Assembly (NCBI RefSeq): GCF_000745345.1
Contig: NZ_JQNR01000005.1
Coordinates: 744,001-808,000, forward strand
Origin: Actinacidiphila yeochonensis CN732
GTDB taxonomy: Bacteria > Actinomycetota > Actinomycetes > Streptomycetales > Streptomycetaceae
DNA length: 64,000 bases
Direction of reading: 5' to 3'
The stretch's first letter is position 1, and each line of letters starts with the position of its first letter. The notes beneath the pieces were generated by a model that had not been told where the DNA came from, made no database searches, and saw nothing but the letters and a program-made list of their open reading frames with translations. Position numbers and translations under genes: made by a program. Positions 23,603 through 31,266 of the stretch are shown here, piece by piece.

Positions 23603-24961
23603 ATGCGCGCGCCAGGCCCCCTCGCCTCCGATCCCATCACAGTGGTCGATCTTTTCAGCGGCTGCGGCGGCTTCACGCAAGGGTTCCACGAGTTCCGGCT
23701 GGCAGGCGCCGACGAAGCCGGCCCCGTCTTCCAGAGCGTCGCCGCCGTCGAGCACAACCTGGCGGCCGCAGCCACATACGCGATGAACTTCGGAAGTGGC
23801 CGCCTCGACAAGGACTTTCCAGCCGCCCGTGTCCACTTCGGCGACATCGAGGAGTGGGAGCCGACTCCCGAAGCCCTCCACGCCGACGTCGTGGTCGGTG
23901 GGCCGCCCTGCCAGGGGTTTTCCGCTCTGAACCGTAACAAGAAAGGCACTGAGCGCAATCGCCTGTGGGAGGAGTACGTCCGCATCGTCGCCGGCGTCCG
24001 TCCCAAGGTCTTCGTGATCGAGAACGTCGATCGTTTCCTCAAGTCGGACGAGTTCCGGAACCTTCTCAACGAAGTCGAAGAGGGCGGCCTTCTGGCCGAG
24101 TACCGGCTCGTCGATCCTCCTGGCCATCAGCCGACGGACACGCACGAGACCAAGGTCAAGCGCTACCTCCTGAACTCGGCGAACTACGGAGCCGTGCAGG
24201 CCCGTCGGCGGGCCATCGTCATCGGAATACGCCGTGATGTCGACACCGGCCGCGCGATGGCGTATCCGGTAGCAACTCATGCCAGACGCCCTCCGTCCAA
24301 GCAGACCTCGGTCATCCCGGCCCAGCCGCTGGACGGGGTTCCCGCGGAACCTGCGTATTGGCAGGCCGTGGACAGTGTCTTCGAGGAGTCCTCTCGACTC
24401 ACGATCCGGGGAACGGAGCTTCCCGACGACAAGGAGCACGTCGCCGCGGTGAATGCCGTGCTCCCCGGCGCGTTCACCACTGAGCAACTCCATATCGGAC
24501 GCAACCCGGAACCGATCTCCCAGGCCCGCTACCAGGTGATTCCCAGGGGTGGGAACCGCAAGGACCTCCGCCGGAAGTGGTTCACGGTCACCGAACGCGG
24601 TGACATCAGGATCTTCGATGTCGAGAAGCCTGCCGGCGTGACCACCACGGTGAGGTATCTGTCCACCGCGAGCTGGGACAATCACACAACCGGCACGGGC
24701 GATGTCATGGGCCGACTCCGCCTCGGCGAGCCCTCCGTCACCATCCGAACCGAGTTCTTCAAGCCGGAGAAGGGCCGCTACCTCCATCCCACGGAGCCCC
24801 GCCCGATCACCCACTTCGAGGCAGCCCGCATCCAGGGCTTCCCTCTCGATTTCCGCTGGTGCGGCTCGAAGACCGACATCGCCCGCCAAATCGGCAACGC
24901 CGTCCCCATCCCCCTGGGGAAGGCGATTGCCTCGGCAATCCACGCGTACCTGCGTGGCTGA
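23603..24961 (+). CDS. DNA (cytosine-5-)-methyltransferase
   Basis: 452 residues with all expected C5-methyltransferase motifs in order: I VVDLFSGCGGFTQG (residues 13-26), IV GGPPCQGFS with catalytic C103, VI FVIENVDRF (E140), VIII QARRRAIVIGI, then a target-recognition region (about 225-385), and IX/X FEAARIQGFP and QIGNAVPIPLGKAIA. It makes 5-methylcytosine in a sequence that cannot be predicted from here. It protects host DNA from the nuclease of the same operon. It starts 9 bp after the pseudo-methyltransferase and ends the operon. Vsr at the operon head fits 5-methylcytosine production. Confidence 0.95.
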   Translation: MRAPGPLASDPITVVDLFSGCGGFTQGFHEFRLAGADEAGPVFQSVAAVEHNLAAAATYAMNFGSGRLDKDFPAARVHFGDIEEWEPTPEALHADVVVGGPPCQGFSALNRNKKGTERNRLWEEYVRIVAGVRPKVFVIENVDRFLKSDEFRNLLNEVEEGGLLAEYRLVDPPGHQPTDTHETKVKRYLLNSANYGAVQARRRAIVIGIRRDVDTGRAMAYPVATHARRPPSKQTSVIPAQPLDGVPAEPAYWQAVDSVFEESSRLTIRGTELPDDKEHVAAVNAVLPGAFTTEQLHIGRNPEPISQARYQVIPRGGNRKDLRRKWFTVTERGDIRIFDVEKPAGVTTTVRYLSTASWDNHTTGTGDVMGRLRLGEPSVTIRTEFFKPEKGRYLHPTEPRPITHFEAARIQGFPLDFRWCGSKTDIARQIGNAVPIPLGKAIASAIHAYLRG

Positions 24962-25282
24962 CCCGATCCGCACAGGGAATCGTGTCCCCACCTGAAAAAA
25001 ATAATGTAAGCGTAGAGCCGGTGGTGGCAGTTGATGGGGACGCTCCGACAGGGTCAGCGACAGTCGAGTTCTCGCGGGTCTTGTGCCTTCAGGTGCGTGC
25101 AGCGAAATCGGGCAAATGCTACTTTTTGCCACGAGTTGAGACAGGGGGTGGTTTCACGCCTGGGGGACTGGTCCCACCTCTCCGGGCCGATCCCCCCTGA
25201 GACATTTTGGACTGCTGATGAGCTAGATCTCGATGGCCTCGTGCGTGCGTTTGGCGGGAGCTGAGTTCACCATCGCCCCTGT
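24962..25282. other. Non-coding or relic stretch after the defence operon
   Basis: 321 bp with no supported gene. It begins with an A-rich run (CTGAAAAAAATAATG) unlike the surrounding GC-rich DNA. A short frame ending FWTADELDLDGLVRAFGGS (to 25264) looks protein-like but has no identifiable start or family, so it may be a gene relic. Confidence 0.5.
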
Positions 25283-25505
25283 ACAGCTCGTAGTGCTGCC
25301 GAGCCCGAGCTGACCCAGAACGCGCTCCTGGAGCGGTTGTTGCCGCGGCATGAGCGCAGATCCCGGTATCCGGGTTCCAAGTCGATGCCAGGCCGGCACG
25401 TGCCGTACGGGACCCTGTACGTCTAACGCATCGGGATCCAGTGGGAGTACACGCCCGAAGAACTCAGCCCCGGATCGGGCATGACCTGCGTGCGACTCGT
25501 CACAT
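25283..25505 (+). pseudogene. IS5-family transposase remnant
   Basis: One frame reads LTQNALLERLLPRHERRSRY, PGSKSMPGRHVPYGTLYV, a TAA stop (near 25425), then RIGIQWEYTPEELSPGSGMT, matching the N-terminal third of IS5-family transposases (R-R-x-R-x-P-G-R-K ... T-G-I-Q-W-E-Y-L-P-x-E-L-G-x-G-S-G-M-T-C). The in-frame stop and loss of everything after about 70 residues show decay. It marks recombination at the distal part of the island. Confidence 0.75.
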
Positions 25506-25962
25506 TAGGACCACCAAGTCGACACTGGAGAAAACTCCGTCGGCGGCGATCCTCCCAGCGGTGAGCGTCGCCTGCCCAAGCGAGCTTCCAATCGATTGGG
25601 ATGGCCAAGACCGTGACATGCGACGTTGACTGCACGCGCCCTGAAAATTGACCGCAATACCCGATCGGGCGTCGCCATTCCCTCCATGAGGACTTCGGCG
25701 TTATCATGAAAACTAGCGATCAAGTCTGCTTCGACGAGCGGGCCCGATGTCGGATTAACGGCCGGGACATCTTCCCCACTATGAGAGACTACAAGAACAT
25801 CAAAGAAAGCCGTATTTCACGGCGAGCGCTCGATAGTCGTCAACAGGCCGACTGTGGGCGGATCAAGTGGAGGCTGTGACTCGCCGGGCCACCGTGGCGT
25901 CACCCAAGATCCGCCGGACGGATCCACGAGCGCGGCGGAACACGGGTGAGTTCTGTGGTGCC
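25506..25962. other. Lower-GC stretch without genes
   Basis: 457 bp, visibly richer in A/T between about 25690 and 25830 than the flanks (for example CATGAAAACTAGCGATCAAG and ACTACAAGAACATCAAAG). No start with a ribosome binding site and no recognisable protein. Likely island relic sequence. Confidence 0.5.
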
Positions 25963-26013
25963 CACGTTCCCGGGCCCGCCGCCTGTGGGATCGGCGGCGG
26001 GCCCGGGAACGTG
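25963..26013 (-). terminator. 21-bp-stem hairpin directly after the small membrane-protein gene
   Basis: A perfect 21-bp stem (25963-25983 with 25993-26013) and a 9-base loop. The stem begins at the base immediately after the TAG of the minus-strand gene, so it is very probably that gene's terminator. Confidence 0.8.
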
Positions 26014-26184
26014 CTACCGGCGACGGCGGCGCAGGAGGACGCCGCTCATGCGGGTGAGTTCGCGTACGACGTCGGGAACGGTGACGGCGTCGGTGCGGCA
26101 CAGCGCGAAGACGGCGACGACGATGAAGCCGATGAGTCGGACGAGAAGGATCGTGAGGGCGAAGAGCAAGGCGTAGCGGGTCAT
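26014..26184 (-). CDS. Small membrane protein of the island
   Basis: 56 residues from ATG 26184, with a strong GGAGG site 4 bases upstream. MTRYALLFALTILLVRLIGF and then IVVAVFALCR form one transmembrane helix (about residues 5-29). A short middle reads TDAVTVPDVVRELTRMSG, and the end is five Arg residues. Similar small hydrophobic proteins are common near integrases in actinobacterial integrative elements; the function is unknown. The precise hairpin after the stop and the good ribosome binding site support it as a real gene. Confidence 0.72.
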   Translation of the reverse strand: MTRYALLFALTILLVRLIGFIVVAVFALCRTDAVTVPDVVRELTRMSGVLLRRRRR

Positions 26185-26620
26185 TGGTCCTCCAAGGGAA
26201 CGGGCACACAGCAGGCGGCGCCCAGGGTGGTGGGACAGTCCCGGCCGGGATGTCCCGAAGCTTGGAGGAGCCGGGGGTTAGACCCGCAAGTCGTACATCT
26301 CCGCAGGTGGAGAAGGTTGGATTGGTCCGAGCGCGCGTCCGCACCGTTGTCTGGCTGGTCGCGAAGCCCCTGCGCATTCTCCAAGGACCCGCGCCGCCGG
26401 AGCCGATCTCTTCGAGCGGCTTCCAAGCCTGCACGGCCGCCGATCTTCAAGTGCCTGAGCCCACGCCTCTGTGTCCGCCGTCGCTGTTCACCGTTGACGC
26501 CCTCGGCTGTCGGTGCCGTGTCCCGGTGTGGGATCGCAGCGATCGGGTGAAGAGCGCCGGAGTCATGGTCGAGCGCTGGGACCCGTCTCTATGGCGTCGA
26601 CCGTGTCGGCGGCGGTGCGG
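26185..26620. other. No supported gene; probable distal edge of the island
   Basis: 436 bp between the small membrane-protein gene and the end of the SWIM gene. It should contain the membrane gene's promoter and possibly the island's right attachment site. I searched it for the 3' part of tRNA-Pro and found no match. Confidence 0.5.
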
Positions 26621-27976
26621 TCAGGGCTGGAGGAGGGCCGTCAGGATGACGGCGGGGTCCGCGTCCGGGGGCCGGCGGGGTACCAGGTGGCGCGGTCCCT
26701 GGTGTACGGGTACCACAGGCCCTCGCGGCTGAGGCGGAGTTGGGCGTTGTGGCCGTCGACGGTCCAGCGGTTGCGCCAGGTGCGGAGCCGGGGTGGGGTG
26801 GTGCCGGACCAGTCGGCTCGGAGTGCCTCACGGTCGCGTTCCAGGCGGCCGGCCGGCGGGTTCCAGGCGTTCTCCAGGACGTCGAGGGAGGCGGCTCCGC
26901 CGTAGCGCCAGGCGCGGGTGGCGGCGGCGAGTTCGTCGGGGGTGCGGTCGCAGTTCGCCGCGATACGGGCGAAGACCTCCACCGTGGGATGGGTGGCGGC
27001 CAGGCGGACGGCGTCACGCCACTCGGTGAGCGGGGCGGGTGGCGTGGTCGCGGCGTGGCGGGGGATGTCGAGGGCCGCGGCGAGCAGGTGGTGGGCGCGG
27101 GTCGCGGCGTCGGCGGCGAGGAGTTCGAGCCCGGCCGGGTCCACACCGGGCTCGGGGACGGCCGATTCCGCCAGCGCGGGGCCGCGGCCGGCCTGTGCGG
27201 GCAGCGGCGGTGCGGCTGGCAGGGGCGGCAGTGCGGAGCGGGCGGAGAACACCTGGCCGGCCGGGTCGCCGTTCCGGGGCGGCGGGACGACCGCGGCGGC
27301 GGCCCCGGTCGCCTGGGAGGTACCGGCCCCGGTCGCCGAGGAGGCGAGGGCGGCGGCTTCGGCGGCGGCGCGGGCGGTGTTGCGGCGGGTCAGTTCGTCG
27401 GTCAACTCGTGCTCGCCGCGCCCCCGGAGGAGCAGCAGCACGAAGGGGTCCCGGTCCAGCAGCCGGGCGACCTGGTAGCAGAGGGCCGCGGCGTGCTTGC
27501 ACGGGTAGCCCCAGTCGGGGCAGTCGCATTCCGGGTCGAGGTCCCGGGGGCCGGGCAGCAGCGTGACGCCTGCGGCTTCGGCGTCGTCGGCGAGTCCGGG
27601 CGGCATCTCGCCGTCGAGGAGGGCCGCGATGTGGGCGGCCCGCTCGGCGATCACGTCGAGGAGGTGGTCCCACTGCTGGTCGGTGAGCTGCCGCACCCGG
27701 GCCGCGCTGCGGTAGGGGGTGGGGCTGCTGCCCCGCACGCGGGCCGTGGCGGAGCCGGCGGAGATGGTGACCGGGCCGACCGCGCCCCGTCGCGCGTACG
27801 TGCGTCCCCGTTGGAGGCGGCCGGAGTCCAGCGAGGACTCCTCCAGCGAGGTCACCCACGCCCTGCCCCACCAGGTCTCGGCGAACGGGGCGCGACTGCC
27901 CTTGGCGGGCGGGAGCGTCGAAGGTGAGGACGGTCTTCTGCCGTGCGGAAGCGCGCTTCCCCGTCGGCCGGGTCAT
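26621..27976 (-). pseudogene. SWIM zinc-finger protein gene, frameshifted at both ends as read
   Basis: The central open frame (26641-27855) has the SWIM zinc motif CDCPDWGYPCKH (C-x-C-x7-C-x-H) near its residue 110. The expected N-terminus starts at ATG 27976 (MTRPTGKRASARQKTVLTFD), overlapping the SNF2 stop (ATGA). It leaves frame at a GGGG run near 27886-27889, after which FAETWWGRAWVTSLEESS follows. At the C-terminus the natural end (PDADPAVILTALLQP, stop at 26621) is out of frame because of a five-G run near 26667. Correcting one base at each run restores a full gene of about 450 residues. SWIM proteins paired with SNF2 ATPases bind nucleic acid or partners. Both lesions are homopolymer-length differences, so sequencing error is as likely as gene decay. 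Confidence 0.78.
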
Positions 27977-30900
27977 CGCCGCGTCCCGCGCAGGGTGACC
28001 AGTTCGGCCAGTTCGCCGTCGCTCAGCTCGCTGAACGCCGCCTCGCCCGAGCCGAGGACCGAGTCGGCCAGTTCCCGCTTCTGCCGGAGCATGTCGGCGA
28101 CCTTCTCCTCCACCGTCCCCTCCGCGATCAGCTTGTGCACCTGGACGGGCTGGGTCTGGCCGATCCGGTAGGCGCGGTCGGTGGCCTGGTCCTCCACCGC
28201 CGGGTTCCACCAGCGGTCGTAGTGGACGACGTGACCGGCGCGGGTCAGGTTCAGGCCGGTTCCGGCCGCCTTCAGGGACAGCAGGAACACACGTTTCTCA
28301 CCGGCCTGGAAGGCGTCGACCATCTCCTCGCGGCGGCCGACCGGAGTGCCTCCGTGGAGGAACAGGGTCTCCACGCCCCGCTCCGCCAGGCGGCGTTCGA
28401 TCAGCCGGCCCATCGCCACGTACTGGGTGAAGACCAGGACCGAGCCGTCCTCGGCGAGGACGGTGTCGAGGAGTTCGTCCAGCAGCTCCAGCTTCCCCGA
28501 CCGGCCCGGCAGCCGCGCGTCCCCCGGCTCCTTCAGGTACTGCGCGGGGTGGTTGCACACCTGCTTCAGGCCGGTGAGCAGCTTCATCACCAGCCCGCGC
28601 CGGGCCATGCCGTCCGTCCCCGCGATCTCCGCCATCAGCTCACGGACCAGCGCCTCGTAGAGGGAGACCTGCTCCTTCGTCAGCGACACCGGCCGGTCGG
28701 TCTCGGTCTTGGGCGGGAGTTCGGGGGCGATACCGGGGTCGGACTTGCGGCGCCGGAGCAGGAAGGGGCGGATCAGCGCGGCCAGTCGGCGGGCGGTCGG
28801 CTCGTCCCGGTCGCCTTCGACGGCCTTGGCGTAGCGGTCCCGGAAGGACGTCAGGGTGCCGAGCAGTCCGGGAGTGGTCCAGTCGAGCAGGGACCAGAGT
28901 TCGGACAGGTTGTTCTCCACCGGGGTTCCGGTCAGCGCGACCCGTGCCCGGGAGGGAATCCGGCGCAGCGCCTGGGCGGTGTGCGCGTGCGGGTTCTTGA
29001 CGTGCTGGGCCTCGTCGGCGACGAGCAGGCCCCAGGGCTGCTCAGCGAGGCGTTCGACGTCGCGGCGCAGGGTGCCGTACGTGGTCAGGACGAAGTCGCC
29101 GCCGCTTCCGTCGTCGACCCCACTTCCGTCTCCGCCGTCTCCGCCGTCTCGACCGCCCCCGTCTCCGCCGTCTCGACCGCCCCCGCCGTCGAGGCCGGCC
29201 AGGTCGCGGCCGGGGCCGTGGAAGCGGCGTACGGAGGCGGTGGGGGCGAAGCGCCGGATCTCGCGCTCCCAGTTGCCCAGCAGGGAGGCGGGGCAGACCA
29301 CCAGGGTCGGGCCCTTGGTGGCCTTCCGTTCCTGGCGTCGCAGGTGGAGGGCGATCAGCGTCACGGTCTTGCCCAGGCCCATGTCGTCCGCGAGGCAGCC
29401 GCCCAGGCCGAGCGAGGTCATCCGGTGCAGCCAGTTCAGGCCGCGCAGCTGGTAGTCGCGCAGGGTCGCCGCGAGGGCCTTCGGCGGTCCCTTGGGTTCG
29501 CGTGCGGCGCATGCCTCGGGGTCCGCGATCCGGGCGCGGACCTCCTCCAGTACGCCGCCGGCGGTGACCGCGACCTGTTCGCCGTCCACCTCGACGCTGC
29601 CGGTCAGCGCGGCGCCCAGCGCGTCGATCGCGGTCAGCGACCGCTTCCCGGACCGGGCGGCCCGGCGCAGGCGGCGCACCAGTTCGGGGTCCACGACCAC
29701 CCACTGGTCGCGCAGCCGCACGACCGGCTGGTGCGTCTCGACCAGCCGTTCCAGCTCCTCCGGGGTGAGTTCCTGGTCCCCGAGCGCGACGCGCCAGCGG
29801 AAGTCCAGCAGGCTGTCGGAGCCGAGGAAGGACGCGGCCGAGGACGTCGTCCCCTTGCGGGCGGGTTCCAGGACCCCGGACGCGGTCAGGCCGCGCACCA
29901 GCTCCTTGGGCCAGTGGACGGCCACTCCGGCCCCGCTGAGGCTCTCGGCCGCGTCGCCCAGCAGCGCCAGGGCCTCGTCGCCGGACAGCTCCAGGCCGGT
30001 CGGCGCGGCCGCGTCCAGCAGTCGGGCGGCCGGCGGCCAGGCACGCGCGGCCCGGCGCAAGGTGAGCAGGGTGTCCACGCGGGCCCGCGGGCCGAACAGT
30101 TCGGGCGCGGCGGCCCTTCCGGCCCACAGGTCCGCGGCGTCGGCGAGCACCGTCGGATCGGCCAGGCTGCGCAGCTGGACGACGGCCCGCAACGCGTCCT
30201 CCCCGTCGGACTCCCCGTCGAACTCCCCGTCGAACTCCAGCCGCAGCGAGACCTGGAGGCCCGCGTCCCGGCCGGCGGCGACCTCGGCCGCCCAGGCGCG
30301 CTGCTCCGGTACGGGCTGCGGCGCGCGGGCCGCGAAGGCGGGTCCGCCTGCCAGGTGGCGGGCGGCGGGGGTACGGGTGAGGGAGTCGGCGACGGCGTCC
30401 AGGAACGCCCGCAGCAGCGGCTCGGCCAGTGGAAGGGTGAGCGGCGAGAGGCCGGGCACCGCGACGGAACGGGCCTCGGGCGGCATGGCGGCGGCGAGGG
30501 AGGCCAGCCGTTCCTGATCCGCGACGTCGAGCGGGCCCACCCGCCACGCGTCGAAGCCCTCCGGCGACACTCCGGGCAGCACGCGGCCCCGGGCCAGCAG
30601 GTTCAGGCCCAGCACCGCCGCCGCACCCCAGAACGCCGTACTGGCCGACGCCCGACCGCCGCCCCCTGACGCCCCACCCTCGCCACCCGACGCCCGACCG
30701 CCGCCGCCCGCGCCGAGTGCCCGGCAGCGGGTCAGCAGCGCCATCGCCTGCTCCACCGGCACCAGCACGGCCGGCACCCGCGCCCGGCGCACGGACGACC
30801 CGTGCGGGCGGACCACCGTGAGCTCCTCCGGTTCCACCCCGATGTCCGGCGGCTCGCCGTCGGGCGCCCAGAACGCCACCCGGCCCAGCCGGGGCGGGTC

Positions 30901-31053
30901 CGCCGGAAGGAACACCGCCTCCCCCGCGGCCAGCCGCGGCAACGCCGCGAGCAGCCGGTCCCGGTCCACGACGGCCGAGCCGGACGGCAGGACGTCGTCC
31001 GAGCCACCCGAGCCGGCAGCAGAGCTCACCGCCGAAACCTGGACCCTCGCCAC
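27973..31053 (-). CDS. SNF2-family DNA-dependent ATPase/helicase
   Basis: 1026 residues from GTG 31053, chosen because AGGAG lies 8 bases upstream; the open frame reaches 31215. An N-terminal region of about 500 residues precedes the motor: DDMGLGKTVTLIAL (Walker A near 556), VADEAQHVKN (DEAQ box near 679), LTGTPVENNL, SLLDWTTPGLLG, and the C-terminal lobe with VFTQYVAMG, SLKAAGTGLNLT and AYRIGQTQPVQVH (motif VI). A Gly/Asp-rich insert (about residues 610-640) sits in the first lobe. It is an HepA/RapA-type translocase acting on DNA or protein-DNA complexes. Its stop overlaps the SWIM gene start, a common actinobacterial pair. Confidence 0.93.
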   Translation of the reverse strand: MARVQVSAVSSAAGSGGSDDVLPSGSAVVDRDRLLAALPRLAAGEAVFLPADPPRLGRVAFWAPDGEPPDIGVEPEELTVVRPHGSSVRRARVPAVLVPVEQAMALLTRCRALGAGGGGRASGGEGGASGGGGRASASTAFWGAAAVLGLNLLARGRVLPGVSPEGFDAWRVGPLDVADQERLASLAAAMPPEARSVAVPGLSPLTLPLAEPLLRAFLDAVADSLTRTPAARHLAGGPAFAARAPQPVPEQRAWAAEVAAGRDAGLQVSLRLEFDGEFDGESDGEDALRAVVQLRSLADPTVLADAADLWAGRAAAPELFGPRARVDTLLTLRRAARAWPPAARLLDAAAPTGLELSGDEALALLGDAAESLSGAGVAVHWPKELVRGLTASGVLEPARKGTTSSAASFLGSDSLLDFRWRVALGDQELTPEELERLVETHQPVVRLRDQWVVVDPELVRRLRRAARSGKRSLTAIDALGAALTGSVEVDGEQVAVTAGGVLEEVRARIADPEACAAREPKGPPKALAATLRDYQLRGLNWLHRMTSLGLGGCLADDMGLGKTVTLIALHLRRQERKATKGPTLVVCPASLLGNWEREIRRFAPTASVRRFHGPGRDLAGLDGGGGRDGGDGGGRDGGDGGDGSGVDDGSGGDFVLTTYGTLRRDVERLAEQPWGLLVADEAQHVKNPHAHTAQALRRIPSRARVALTGTPVENNLSELWSLLDWTTPGLLGTLTSFRDRYAKAVEGDRDEPTARRLAALIRPFLLRRRKSDPGIAPELPPKTETDRPVSLTKEQVSLYEALVRELMAEIAGTDGMARRGLVMKLLTGLKQVCNHPAQYLKEPGDARLPGRSGKLELLDELLDTVLAEDGSVLVFTQYVAMGRLIERRLAERGVETLFLHGGTPVGRREEMVDAFQAGEKRVFLLSLKAAGTGLNLTRAGHVVHYDRWWNPAVEDQATDRAYRIGQTQPVQVHKLIAEGTVEEKVADMLRQKRELADSVLGSGEAAFSELSDGELAELVTLRGTRR

Positions 31054-31266
31054 CGCACCCACTCCTGGAACCTGTGACCTCCGGCGGCCCGAGGTCCTCC
31101 CGGACGACGCACGCACCCTCAGCTGCCCAAGGCTATCCGCCCGCGTCGGCACGGCGCGGGCGCCGGCTTCCCGCACCCGTGGCCAGTATCGGGCTGGAAT
31201 CCACGGGCCGCGCACGTGCCCGACGCGCAGGGGTCAGAGCGAGCCGGCGTTTTCCGCCTCCGCCAC

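Noticed and set aside
24962-26640. Right attachment site as a repeat of the tRNA-Pro 3' end
   Set aside because: I looked for the T-arm and acceptor sequence (GGGTTCAAATCCCGCC) and found no copy.
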